64,000 bases of DNA from the NCBI RefSeq assembly GCF_023159225.1, contig NC_063166.1, positions 40,844,149-40,908,148 of the forward strand. Reading direction: 5' to 3'. The notes under the pieces are model-generated. The model ran no database searches. It was given only the letters and a program-made list of their open reading frames with translations, and was not told where the DNA came from. Positions 10,413 to 22,319 of the stretch are shown in pieces; positions within the stretch are counted from its first letter, which is position 1, and the number at the start of each line of letters is the position of its first letter. The stretch comes from Perognathus longimembris pacificus. Taxonomy: Eukaryota > Chordata > Mammalia > Rodentia > Heteromyidae. A program made the position numbers and the translations under genes.

Positions 10413-11635
10413 TCTAAGTCAACATCTGAAAGATGCTTCAAAGTAGGAGTTCTTAAATGCAAGTTCTAGAAACATTTTTGGAGGTTGTAGCTGTTGCAGG
10501 GTTGCTACTGGCATTATTAGTTACTTAGAGGCCAGATAAGTAAACAGTCATGTTCCTCTTATGTTTCCAACTTGTAAATTTTATTGGGGAGACCCTGCTA
10601 GTACTGCTGCTCTCCTGGTCAAAAGCATAGTATAAAATACATGAGCACGGGACCATGGTTCTCTCTACCTCTATTTTATATTCTCTTTATTTTAATTTTT
10701 TTAAACAAACAGCTATTTTGAAAATTTTGACAACATTGTCTACATTTTGCTGAACATCCTATAGTTCATAGATCAGCACTTTCTGTTTTCTCGAAATGAG
10801 AAATTATTAGATCCAAAATACTGGAATTGTTGAGGTTGGGCGACCTTATTTTAGAATGAGAATATTACGTAATAGTTGGTATATTGTCACAGCGTTTTAA
10901 ATGTCCAATTTAATTTCACTGTTCTTGATTATGTATTATTTTTACATATCACAATTGACAAGACTGTGTGTATGTGTGTGTGGTTGTGTGTTTTAAGTGA
11001 CACAAAACAGTTTTTGGAAACAACTGTGTATTTTATTACTTTATCTACACATGGTCCATAAGAATTCAATGAACTTCTTTCCTTTTAAATTTCCTTGTGG
11101 TTCAGTCCTAGAACTCTACCACATGATCATTTTAGATCTTATTCTAGAACTATCCTCAACTTTTTACATAAAGAGTCCAAACTTTATTTTTCTTTTGGTT
11201 TCCTGTGGGGTCCATTATATGGGGAGCTCACATTTTACCCGGTGATTAGAAGCACCCCAATGCTTTAACAACATGGGCCATCCAAGATCTTCTGAAAACT
11301 AGAAGCCATTTGATCCAAATACTTAGTATACTTCTGTGTCTGCAATGAGGCCCACTACTAAATCTTTTATCACTGAAAAATCTTTGAATTAGAGTTCTGA
11401 AGTCTCTGGATAACTTGCTGGAGAGTATAGAATATTTCCAGGAAACTGCTCAGTTCCTTAACTTTTAAATATCAACTGCTCTGTAAATCTCAGCAGTTAG
11501 TGATCATTAGTTTTCCTTCAGGAGTAGACCACTGGGGGAGTGGGGATTTGATTGCCATTTATCCATCAGTATGTCTTTCTAAAGGGACAGAAAATTATGA
11601 CTAATTAAATGTTAGGTACTTTAAGATATCTCTTG
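10413..11635. other. Unique spacer, no gene seen
   Basis: AT-rich DNA. The only notable tract is short TG-rich sequence at 10966-10992. No exon or repeat is recognised. Confidence 0.45.
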
Positions 11636-11656
11636 GACTACTGGTGATGACTACTG

Positions 11657-11985
11657 GTCACTTCTTCAGGAAGGAAGTCCCAAGTGGGAGGACAAGAATA
11701 GAAGGGGTAATATTGATCAAGATGAATGCTACCTATATATGGACTACTGGTAATCTCTGGACTACTGGAAAGAAAAATGAAGGAGGGTGTAACAAATATG
11801 ACAAGAATAGAAGGGGTAACATTGATCAAGATGCATGCTATCTATATAGGGACTACTGGTAAACTCTGGACTACTGGAAAGAAAAATGAAGGAGGGTATA
11901 TCAAATATGACAAAAAATGTACTCACTACCTTATTATGTAACTATGCCCTCTCTGTACATTACCTTATTGATAAAATTTAATTTA
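11657..11985 (+). repeat. Unclassified repeat with L1-like 3' end and 109-bp tandem duplication
   Basis: The 5' part (11657-11750) pairs with 10322-10412. Two 109-bp units (11691-11799, 11800-11908) differ at about seven sites. The end (11909-11985) resembles the L1 3' ends at 58436-58500 and 62935-62998: GTACTCACTACC, CTCTCTGTACATTACC, GATAAAA, then A-rich. This suggests a LINE 3' UTR relative. Confidence 0.6.
11691..11908 (+). repeat. Tandem repeat, two 109-bp units
   Basis: Unit 1 starts GACAAGAATAGAAGGGG at 11691 and unit 2 starts with the same word at 11800. I count about seven differences over 109 bp. Each unit carries GGACTACTGG twice, so there is also a finer internal repeat. Confidence 0.95.
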
Positions 11986-12984
11986 AAAAAAGAAAGAAAG
12001 AAAGAATTAATTGTAAAGTACTACACATATTTCTTGGTTGTTGATATTGATATGCAGAACAAAGGATCGGTAGACAAAGAAAAGGACACACAGTTTTAAC
12101 ACAAGAAACAATCCATCTCCAGGCTGTGTATGTTTCAATCTGCTGGACTGTCCTGTAACCCTATGGGAATCCTCTGACTTCCTCTGAATTCTAAATAAAG
12201 GGATTCATTCCATAGCCTTTCTGTTTTGTTAACACTGCTGATCTCAGATTACAGGATTTGGAAACCATCTATATTATACTATATATTATATTATATTATC
12301 TGTTTGTTTTGTTATAGAACCTGATTTTTTTTAAAAATAAAAAAGGTGTTGAGAATGGATACAGTAAGATAATGGGTTATCCAAAAGGAATACAGAGAAA
12401 GAAAGAAATGGGAGATGATATATCATTCTTTGTGACTTGATTAACTAAGGGGAATAAAATATGGATGCTTGATACATTTTCTCTCACTAATTCTGATTCT
12501 ATAAGAGGAAAAGACAATCCATGCATCTTTCTGTTGTTTTCTCAGTGTCCCTAATTCAGCTGTAGTGAGCAGATGTAGACCACTGAGTCGAATGTGCCAA
12601 TTGTGATTACTTCTGCTTCTATATAATATTGCTAACATACTTCTTTCTCTTCCAGAGTTGTTATGAATAATAACCAATTAAGAGATGGCTGAATGTAGCA
12701 GTTAGGTCTCTTTGCATTCTCTCCTTCTTTGGTAAAACATGAAATGCAGTCTTGCCCTTGCCAGAGTGTGGGAAATTTATTTCCTTTTTGCATTCTTGGC
12801 ACATTCTTTCATCCTATCTTTAGAAAAACTCCCAAGTCTATAGGACTTGGTCTCTTTTCCTGAGTCTTCTTCCTCTGTCTCACACAGTAGAAGGAACTAA
12901 GGAATACCTTTGGGCCAGTGGCCAGGAATTTCATTCACTAGGCTCTTTGCCCAGGTCCTGTTCCCTCACAAGAAGCCCCATCTC
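11986..12984. other. Unique spacer, no gene seen
   Basis: Contains (GAAA)n at 11988-12005 and TATAT-rich DNA at 12268-12300. AATAAAGGGATTC near 12193 is polyadenylation-signal-like, but no transcript structure supports it. Confidence 0.45.
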
Positions 12985-13190
12985 ATCCTAGCTAGTCAAG
13001 AAGGTAAGATCTGAGGATCGTGTTTAAAGTCAGTCTCACCACTGACTAACCACACAAAAACAAAAGCAGAAAACAAGCAAGAAACAAATATACAAACAAC
13101 AATAGCAAAGGTGGAAGAGGAACAATAGCTCAAGTGATAGGGAGTGTCAGCCTTGACCAAACTGACCTTGAGTTCAAGCCCCCAAGAGGC
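12985..13190 (+). mobile_element. B1-Geo SINE, diverged
   Basis: TCCTAGCTAGTCAAGAAGG and GATCTGAGGATC identify the B1 half. An A-rich insertion (about 13048-13110) separates it from a Geo half with AGCTCAAGTGATAGG and GAGTTCAAGCCCCC. Confidence 0.75.
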
Positions 13191-13682
13191 TCCATCTCTT
13201 AATGCTATCATCTGGAGCAGGGGGTTCTAAGCATGAAGTCTGGGAGGACACATGCATTCAAACCCTAGCCATTGCTTGCAAAAATTATGGCAGACCAACT
13301 TGCAAAAATAAAAGTGTCAGTTTTCAGTTTCATGCTTTGTCTTTTGGAGTTCAATTTTTTTTTCTACATATCTTTACTTGAAAGAACAATTTTAGCATTT
13401 TATACAATAATTCCTCTTTTGGAAAAAGTACTTCCCAAAGCTTTGGTTTTTCACAACAATACTTGCCTAAATTTAACAAATGAAAGCAACTTAAAACTGG
13501 TATTTTAAATAATTAATTATTATAAATAGATGAATGTGGTCATTTATCCATTAACAAATTTAGTTACTCATTACTGGTTTTATGGAAAACATAACCTTTG
13601 TGGGGGAAGAAGACATACATATTCACATTATATATTTTTTTACCTTAAATAAGGAATTTTAATAGCAAACACAAAAGCCTTT
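13191..13682. other. Unique spacer, no gene seen
   Basis: Very AT-rich DNA. No recognised repeat or exon. Confidence 0.45.
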
Positions 13683-13905
13683 CTGCAGTTTGTCCTGCTC
13701 ATGTTTGTATTTCTAGCTACTCCAGAGAATGAGACCTGAGCATCATGAGTCAAGCCAGCTCACACAGCAAAATGTGTAAGACTCTTATTTCCAATTAACC
13801 AGCAAAAAGCTGGAAATAAGAGCATGATTCAAGTGGTAGAGCATCCACCTAAAGCAGAAAAATGTAAGAGCATGAGTCCTTGAGGTCAAGCAACAGCACT
13901 GATAA
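13683..13905 (+). mobile_element. B1-Geo SINE, diverged
   Basis: TTCTAGCTACTCCAGAGAATG, CTTATTTCCAATTAACCAGC and TTCAAGTGGTAGAGCATCC are the landmark segments. It ends in a C-rich then CA-rich tail. Confidence 0.8.
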
Positions 13906-13950
13906 CCCCCCCGCCACACACACACCACACATACACACATACACAATCAC
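13906..13950 (+). repeat. C-rich/(CA)n tail
   Basis: CCCCCC followed by imperfect CACACA and ACATAC units, adjacent to the SINE at 13683-13905. Confidence 0.8.
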
Positions 13951-14638
13951 ACTTAACTAAAAGCAAATGAACAGTGAAAATTTGAAGGATAAGACATAAG
14001 GTGTGTCTTCTTACATTTTTACTTTCATTGCATCTAAGATGTATGCTATTTAAGGTCAAGCTTATACAGTTTTACAGAGATTTTCTTTGCTAATTACTCT
14101 TAGATAAGTTTGAGCTCTTAGGTTACTGTTTATATGACCCAATGTGCTGGTATGTACTCTTTTATGCATAAACACTGTTCACTTAAGTTTTCATGTTTTC
14201 TCTACATGTTTAAAGTGTGTGAAATAACTGAGTCTGGGAGAAGAATATAGTCCAGCTGTCTGGAATGAGTATGACAGTTGCGCTAGGTAGTATCAGGTAC
14301 CAAACAAGGGCAACCTAGTGCAAAGGAAAATGGCCAAAAGAAAAACATGAAATACACTGCACAGGGCAGTCAGCACAGTTTGCCATGTTCTTTCTTCCAC
14401 CGCCTCTAGCTGGTGTCCTTCACTTAGTGAAGTAACACAAATCTTCCCTCACACCCAACTGTACCTTCTTAACAAAGTGAATTTTGTGACTTAAATTTGT
14501 TTCTTGACTGTCAGCATAGACAATGCATCCTTTAGGGCCAATTGAGGGACAGTCCTTTACCCATAATCAGTTTTCTGTTTCTTCCTTGAGCCTTCCAATA
14601 TTCCTGTAAATATCCTATCAAAATGCCTTGCACATTTT
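13951..14638. other. Unique spacer, no gene seen
   Basis: No recognisable repeat or exon. It ends at the target-site duplication of the L1. Confidence 0.45.
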
Positions 14639-14653
14639 GACTTTGTCTCTTTG

Positions 14654-14821
14654 TTTTTGTGTTTGTTTGTTTTGAAAAGTGTCGAGTAGTTTATCAATTC
14701 CCCAATATAATTTTATTAACAGGCTACAGCTGTTCTCATTCACCCCCGGGATATTCCCTTATATAGAACTATTTACCACGTTCTCAGGTATACTTCCTTA
14801 AAGAAGCTTTATCTGTCTTTA
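14654..14821 (-). other. L1 3'-transduced sequence with second poly(A)
   Basis: On the minus strand, about 148 bp follow the L1's own tail: an AATAAA signal (14717-14712), then an (AAAC)n-type tail at 14673-14654 touching the 15-bp duplication. This is the structure left when transcription reads through the weak L1 signal into flanking DNA and the longer RNA is inserted. The segment should match DNA just downstream of the parent L1. Confidence 0.85.
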
Positions 14822-14832
14822 TTTTTTTTTTA

Positions 14833-15398
14833 AATTTTTATTGTCAAACTGATGTACAGAGAGGCTACAGTTTCATACATTAGGCATTGGATACATTTCT
14901 TGTATTGTTTGTTACCTCCTCCCTCATTCCCCCCACCCCTCCCCCTCCCCCTTTCCCTTTCCCCCCATGAGTTGTTCAGTTGATTTATATCGAACAGTTT
15001 TTCAAGTATTGCTTTTGTAGTCATTTGTCTTTTTACACTGTGTCTCTCAATTTTGGTATTCCTTTTCAGTTTCCTAGTTTTAATAGCAGTATACATGGTT
15101 TCCAATGTACTCAGATAAGATACAGAGATAGTGCAGGTACAACCAGAGGAAGGGAGTACAAGAGGATCATCAATAATAGAAGGCACGGTTTCACATTGCA
15201 TGTTGAAAGTGATTACAACAGCAATATAACAGTCCTTTGCATAACATGGAGTTCATTTCACTTAGCATCATCTTATGTGTTCATAAGGGGATAGCTATTG
15301 GGATCTTGTGATCCTCTGCTGTGACTAGCCTAAACCTGTGCAAATTATTCCCTATGAGGGAGACCATAGAGTCTATGTTTCCTTGGGTCTGGATTACT
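14833..15398 (-). other. L1 3' UTR with G-rich tract
   Basis: Lies between the ORF2 stop and the poly(A). The minus strand carries a polypurine G-rich tract (about 14966-14914) with several runs of three or more G, capable of G-quadruplex formation. Equivalent tracts occur in the L1 3' UTRs at 58374-58420 and 62870-62915. Confidence 0.85.
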
Positions 15399-18300
15399 TC
15401 AATTAGTACAATTTTTTTCAAGTCCTTTCATTTCCTTTTGAATGGGGCAATGTCATTCTTTTTGATAGAGGCATAAAATTCCATTGTATATATGTGCCAC
15501 ATTTTCCTGATCCATTTAGTCTACTGAGGGTCATCTGGGTTGGTTCCATATTCTAGCTATGACAAATTGTGCTGCAATGAACATTGTTGTGTTGGTGGCT
15601 TTAGTGTGTTCTTGTTTGTAGTCTTTTGGGTAGATGCCCAAAAGTGGTGCTGCTGGGTCATAGGGGAGTTCTATGTTTAGCCTTCTGAGGAATCTCCATA
15701 CTGCCTGCCAGAGTGGCTGAACCAGTTTACATTCCCACCAACAATGAAGTAGGGTTACCTTTTGGCCACATCCACTCAAACATTTATTATTGTTAGTTTT
15801 CTTGATATAGGACACCCTTACTGGGGTGACATGGAATCTCAATGTTGTTTTGATTTACATTTATTTTATGGCCAATGATGTAGAGCACTTTTTCATATGT
15901 CTCTTGGCCATTCCCATTTCCTCATCAGTGAAGTCTCTTTTTAAGTCTTTAGCCCACTTGTTGAGGGGGCTATTGGTTTTTTGCGGTTTTGTTTTGGAGG
16001 AATGTAATTTTTTTAGTTCTGCCTATAGTTTAGATATGAGCCCTTTGTCTGTTGTAAGGCCGGTAAAGATCTTTTCCCAATCTGTGGGCTTTTTGTTTAT
16101 CTTGTGAACTATGTCCTTTGCCCTGCAGAATCTCTGCAGTTTCATGAAGTCCCATTTGTCCATCCTTTCTTTGATTTGTAACATTCCTGGGTCTTGGTTA
16201 AGGAAGTTCCATCCGGTGCCAAGGAGCCCAAGTGTTTCTCCTACTACTTCCTTCAGTGTTTTCAGGGTATCTGTATTAATTTCGAGATCTTTGATCCATT
16301 TGGAATTGATTTTGGTGCAGGGTGATATATAAGGATCTAGTTCGAGTTTGTTGCAAGTGTTGAACCAGTTTTGCTACCACCATTTGTTGAAGAGGCTTTC
16401 TTTCTTCCAGACTATTTTTTTAAGCTCCTTTATCAAAGATTAAGTAGACATAGGTCTGTGGGTTCATTTCTGGGTCTTCAATTCTGTTCCATTGGTCTTC
16501 AGGCCAGTTCCAGTGCCAATACCAATCTGTTTTTATTACTATAGCTTTATAATACAGCTTGAAAGTTGGTATTGTAATTCCTCCAGCACTGTTCTTTCTG
16601 CTTAGGATTGTTTTTGCTATACTGGGTATTTTATTGTTCCCTATGAATATCTGGATTGCTTCCTCTATTTCATTAAAAAATGGTGCTGGGATATTAATGG
16701 GTATCACATTGAATTTGTAGATAGCCTTTGGCAATATTTCCATTTTGATTATATTAATCCTCCCAATCCAGGAGCATGGGAGGTTTTTCCATTTCCTTAT
16801 TTCTGCCTTAATTTTGTTTTTCAAGCTTTTAAAGTTCTCATCATAGAGGTCTTCACTTCTTTGGTTAAGGTTATTCCTAGGTATTTTATGTTTTTTGAGG
16901 CTATTGCAAAAGGAGTTGCTTTCCTGATTTCAGCCTCAGTGCTCAGGTCATTAGCATATAAAAATGCCATTGATGTTTGAGGTTTTATTTTATATTCTGC
17001 AACTTTGCCAAAGTTTTGGATCAGCTCTAGTAGCTTGGGAGTAAAGTCTATGGGGTTCTTTAGGTATAGTATCATGTCATCTGTGAAGAGACAAAGTTTA
17101 ACTCCATCTTTTCCTATTTGGAACCCCTTTATATTTTCTTCTTGACTAATTGCTCTGGCTAGGAATTCTAGTACTATGTTGAAGAGCAGAGGAGAGAGTA
17201 GACATCCCTGTCTTGCTCCTGATTTTAAAGGGAATGGCTTTAGCTTTTCAACGTTTAGAATGATGCTTGCTGTTGGTTTGTCATAAACTGCCTTTATTAT
17301 ATTCAGGAGTGTTCCCTGGAATCCCAATTTTTCCAGAGCTTTTAGCATAAGTGGGTGCTAGATTTTATCGAACGCCTTTTCCGCATCCAGAGATATAACC
17401 ATGTGGTTCTTTACCTTGCTCCGATTGATGTGGCGGATTACATTAATTGACTTGCATATTGAACCAACTTTGCATCCCTGGGATGAATCCAGTTTGATCA
17501 TGGTGTATGATTTTTTTGATGACCTGTTGAAGTCGATTGGCCAGAATTTTGTTGAGAATTTTTGTGTCTATGTTCATCAGGGAAATCGGTCTATAGTTCT
17601 CTTTCCGTGATGAGTACCTGCCTGGTTTGGGGATGAGGTTTACACTGGCTTCAGAGAATGTGTCTGGTAGTGCACTTTCTCTTTCAATGTCATTGAAGGT
17701 TTTGAGAAATATTGGTGTGAGTTCTGTTTTGAAGGCCTTGTAGAATTCTGCTGTGAATCTATTTGTACCTGGGCTTTTCTTTGATGGGAGATCACTTATT
17801 GCCGATTCTATTTCAATGCTGGATATAGGACTGGTTAGAAGGTTTAAATCTTCATGGTTGAGTTTGGGGATATCAATATTTTCTAGGAAATCATCCATTT
17901 CTTCCAGGTTGTCGAAATTGTTGGCATAATTGTTGTGTTTGCAAAATAGTCCTTTATTGTGTTCTGAATTTTGGTTATTTCTGTGGTGATGTTCCCTGTT
18001 TCATCTCTGATCTTGTTTTTTTCGGTGTGCTGCCTTTGTTTTTGGGTCAGGTTCACTAGGGGTCTGTCTATCTTGTTAACTTTTTCAAAGAACCAACTCT
18101 GTTTTGTTGATTCTTTTGATAGTTCTTTTGTCTCTAATTCATTTAATTCTGATTTGATTTTAATTCTTTGCTTCCATCTATTGACTTGGTGTTTGGCTTG
18201 TTTTTCTCTTTCAAGGAGATTAAGGTGCTTCCTTAAGTTGTTGAGTTGCTGTTTCTCCAGTTTGTTGGTATAGGCACTCAGAGATATAAATTTCTCTCTG

Positions 18301-19184
18301 AGTACAGTCTTTGCTGTGTCCCAAAGGAACTGGTACTTTGTGTACTCATCTTGGTTGAATTTCATAAAAAAATTGAATTTCTGTTTTAATTTCTTCAATG
18401 ACCCATTGGTGGTTCAGCAGTGTGTTGTTTAGTCTCCATGAATGGTAGGATTTTCTGCAGTGGCTGTTTGAGTTTTGCTCTAATTGTATTCCATTGTGGT
18501 TCTAGAGAATGCAGGGAATGTTTTGATACTTCTGAATTTGTACAGATTTTCTTTGTGCCCAAAGATGTGATCTATTTTGGAGAATGTTCCATGTGCTGCT
18601 GAATTGAATGTGTATTCTGGTGTCTCTGGATGGAATATTCTGTAGATGTCGGTTAAGTCTAATTGGTCAATGCAGTTGTTGAGTTCTGTGGTTTCTTTGT
18701 TCAGTTTTTGGTGTGTTGATCTGTCCAGAGGTGACGGTGGAGTGGTAAAGTCACCAACTATCAATGTGTTTGGGTCTATGAGTGTTTTTAGAGTCAGTAG
18801 TGTTTGTTTGATGAAGTTGGGAGATCCTGTATTTGGTGTGTAGATATTTAGTATAGTTATATCCTCCTGTAGTAGAGATCCCTTTATTAGAATGTAGTAA
18901 CCTTCTTTGTCTCTTCTTACCAATTTTAATTTGAAGTCAATTTTTTCTGATACTAGGATTTCAACTCCAGCCTGCTTATGGGGGCTATTTGCTTGGTAGA
19001 TTTTATTCCAGCCTTTCACTTTTAGAAGATGTTTACTTTTGCTGGATAGATGTATCTCTTGGAGGCAGCATAAAGATGGATGTTGATTTTTGATCCAACT
19101 TATGAACCTATGTCGTTTCATTGGAGAATTAAGTCCATTAATGTTGACAGTTAGGATTGAGAGATGATCGTTTGTTCCTTTCAT
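15399..19184 (-). pseudogene. L1 ORF2 (endonuclease-reverse transcriptase), inactivated
   Basis: Encodes about 1261 codons when read through its breaks, the usual L1 ORF2 length. The start at 19184 puts the catalytic Asn of VNINGL at residue 14, as in the family; an earlier in-frame ATG lies at 19217. Visible parts are the endonuclease (QEIHL, KIDHIFGH), the reverse transcriptase (18398-16420) and a Cys-rich C-terminus (CLSGCGQ...HCWWEC, Cx3Cx7Hx4C) near 15780. The endonuclease motif GDFN reads GDFT, and the RT core reads FTDD (17087-17073). Stops occur near 18480 and 17365, and frameshifts near 17890 and 16822. Not functional. Confidence 0.93.
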
Positions 19185-19241
19185 TATATCTATGTTGTTA
19201 AAAGCTGTGTCTCCCATTTCTTGATCTAATATTCTAGTTTT

Positions 19242-20361
19242 CTATTTAGGCCTCATTTCTCTGTCTGTATTATATTGATTATTTTCCCTGTATAGTACAT
19301 CTTTGAGGATTTTCTGTAAAGCTGGTTTGTTGGAGATATATTGTTTCAGTTTTTCCTTACTGTGGAAGACTTTTATTTGACCTTCAGCTATGAATGAGAG
19401 TTTAGCTGGCTACAGTATTCTTGGTTGGTAGTTAATTTTATTTAGGGTTGGGTCTACCTCATTCCAGGCTCTCCTTGCTTTCATGGTCTCTGCCCAGATG
19501 TCTGGGGTAATTCTGATTGGTTTTCCTTTATATGTGATTATTTTCTTCTCCCTAACAGCTTTAAGGATTCTTTCCTTGGACTCTATTAATCGTGTTTTGA
19601 TCACAATGTGTCAGTGGGATGTTCAATTCTGGTCTGGTCGGTTTGGGGTTCTGAATACTTCTTGTATCTGTATAGACCTATCTTTCTGGATATTTGGGAA
19701 GTTCTCAGCTAATATTCTGTTAAATAGGGTGCCTATTCCATTAACTTCTTTCCCTAGGTTTTCCTCAATACCTATTAGCCTTAAATTGGCCTTCCTGATT
19801 GTGTCTGGGAGCTCTGGAGTGATCTGTTTTGTCGATTGGATTGGTTTTGTGTTGATTTTTGACATTTCTCCATAGATTCTAGTGAATCTTCAACTCCTGA
19901 GATTCGATTGCCTGCTTCAGCTAGTCAGGACTGTAGGCTAGCTACTTGATTTTGAATCTCTTTTCCTTCTGACTGGTCTTTCCTGATGATTTCTGTGACC
20001 TTGCTATAATTGTCTCCTAGGTCCTGCATTGAATTTTTTACTTCATTAATTTGGTTTTGATTGCTGTCTCTTAAATATTTTAGCTGGATAGCTATCTTTT
20101 CATTTGACTCTTGAGGTTCATTTATCTTTCTGTTTTTGGAGGCCATGAAATTCTCTATTAATTTTTGGTTTGCCTCCTCATGCTCCAGAATAGTTGACTG
20201 AAGAGATTCAAACTTTTCATTTATCATTTTTATCAGTAGACTTTGTAGAGCAATTTGAGGGTTCTCTTCTATGTCTTTGATTGACTGCTCTGCTTCCTGC
20301 TTGTTTTGAGTGGGAGATGAGACTCCATTGTTTGCAATTTTCTTGTGTTTCTTCTGCCCAT
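19242..20361 (-). pseudogene. L1 ORF1 (RNA-binding chaperone), inactivated
   Basis: About 373 codons, full length. It starts MGRRNTRK at 20361, then loses frame near 20290. A coiled-coil-like stretch follows (20227-19925, rich in E, K, Q, N, I). The central RNA-recognition part (about 19865-19623) includes NLRLIGIEE. The C-terminal domain (ITYKGKPIRITPD, then ARRAWNEV) runs to a premature stop at 19412-19410. The remaining codons (PAKLSF onward) run to the true stop at 19242. Several breaks mean no full ORF1 protein can be made. Confidence 0.9.
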
Positions 20362-22319
20362 TTTGATTGGGAATGCCAACCTACCAGCACATGTGAGCAC
20401 CGTTTAAGACCCACAGCAGACCTTACCGAGCACTGTTGTATAAATCTTAGAAATTCACAATTATATACAGATACCTTTTATATCTGTATATAAAATTAGA
20501 TTTTGCGTTCCTAAAGAATACAGTTTCGATATAACAACCAATCCTGAGCCCTGTACTCAGTAGTTACTTATTTACTGTTACAACCCTATGAGCAATTTTT
20601 GTTCTTATATTAAGTTCTTTTTGGACTGGGTGCCTTTCTCTTTGAACACCTTTGATTCACTCAGATTGAGCAGGGATACCTTCTATCCAATAGCCTGGGG
20701 TCAATGGAATCTGGAGGTCCTGTAAATATATCAGGAGGGTAAATTAGAAGTAGTAAAGCGGATAGAGTCAAATGTAGTTTCAGTGACGTGGAAATGTGGA
20801 GAAGAGTAGAATCAGCAAAAAGAACAAGGTTAAAATGATAGACAATGAGAGTTAGCAGAAAAGAGTGGAGGTGTTATTCATAGGAAAGTAATTTTTAAAG
20901 AAAGAGAATGTGAAGAGACAAGGAAAAAATACTGGAAGAGAAATTCACAAGACAGAGAAAAATTATAAAAACAATAACAACAACAACAACCAGAAAAACA
21001 AACAATCAACAAAAAAACGAAAAAAAAAACTGATACAACAAACAAATAAAAATGGAAAACACAAAACCGAAGACGTCTCAAAAATGGAAAAAAAAAGTTT
21101 AAAAATATGTTTGAAAAAATGGAGTCTTCCTTGTTTGGGTGGGTTTTCTACAGTCTCTGGTTTCCTTGCTATGGTCTGCAGTCTATTTTGCTGCTTGGCT
21201 GGTTTGACTTGCTTTCAGTTTGCAGGAGGTGGATATTCTTTGACCCTCCTCCCCTGTTAGTGAAATCCTAGAGCTCTGTGGTTCACACAGCTTGAATGTG
21301 AGACTTGGGTTTCCTCTGTAGATGGGGGACGTGAACAATCTTGGGAATTGCGGCTTCTCCTGTCTGCTGTAGGCCCACTGCATTTAACACCTGGCTCTGA
21401 ATAGGCTGTGGACTCAGAAGGGCGGGGTGCCTCTGGCCAGCTTTACCTGGCTGAGAGTTGCTTGCCTGGGGAAGGTTCCTACCTCCTGGGCAGGGTAGCC
21501 TCCTGGGCAGAGCTGGCTATGGATTTCAGCTCTGTTTCTGGCTGGGAATTGGGCTTCCTCTGTGATGAGACCGTTTAACTGTCTCAGGAACTGTTTGTTC
21601 TCCCATCTGGTTGTTCTGTGCCACCGGCAGCTGCTTGCTGCTTTTGGTTTTAATTTAGAAATTCCAGGGGGCAGGGCTAGGCACCACTTGCTGAGTTCAC
21701 CTGAGTGTGTGAGTCATGGCCGGGGCCGTGCCTCCCGCCTGGACAGGAGTCATTCTCCTGGGCGGAGCTGGCTCTCACTGGTTGGTCCCTCTTGTCCCTT
21801 TCAAAGATGGCCCCTTTGTCCGCGTTTCCAGAGGCCTGCTTTAGTTCCAGTCTAGTCTGACCCTATGCCAGTGTCAAAGATGGCACTTTGCTCTGGCGGT
21901 AGGGGTAGGGCTACCTTCCAGAAGCTGCTCTGTGGATGCGAGTGAGAATGTCTTTTGTGGGGTACTCACGCTTTCTCTTCGAGTTTGGCCCATCTGTGCT
22001 CAGCCTGCAATCCGTGTCTGTCTTCCGCCGTCTGGAGGATTTCTCCCCGGTCGCCACTGTGTGCTTTAGGTGCGAGGAGTGGGGAGTGCTGTGCTGGCAC
22101 CGGCACCTGGTGTGGCAGCGAGAAGCCGCCCGCAGCTCAAATCTGTGTTTTCAGGCCAGCAAAGTCAATTTTTTCCTTCCTGGCCAGAATCCCTATACTG
22201 TTAAAACTTACTTGGGCTGTCTTTCTAGGAGTAAAAGTTTCTCTGGAGTGGTAAAACTGCGATGTCAGAGGGAGCTTAGCTAGGGCACTGCTGCTCCTCC
22301 ACCGTCTTCCCAGAAGTCC
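20362..22319 (-). promoter_or_regulatory. L1 5' UTR / internal promoter
   Basis: About 1.96 kb upstream of ORF1. The first kilobase (22319-21240) is GC- and CpG-richer than anything else in the window. The part nearer ORF1 (about 21110-20870) is T-rich on the sense strand. L1 5' UTRs drive their own transcription, so this is inferred to be the promoter. No tandem monomers are evident. Open frames on either strand here show no known domain. Confidence 0.8.

Noticed and set aside
12193..12206. AATAAAGGGATTC, a possible polyadenylation site or LTR end
   Set aside because: No upstream exon, and no paired LTR or TG...CA ends could be found.
15826..16332. Plus-strand open frames of 73-93 codons with hydrophobic residues, resembling small membrane proteins
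   Set aside because: They are antisense readings of L1 ORF2. Similar frames appear antisense at 57440-57993 and 61524-61950.
21562..22283. Overlapping 97-116 codon plus-strand frames
   Set aside because: They lie antisense to the GC-rich L1 5' UTR, where stop codons are rare. No known domain is seen.
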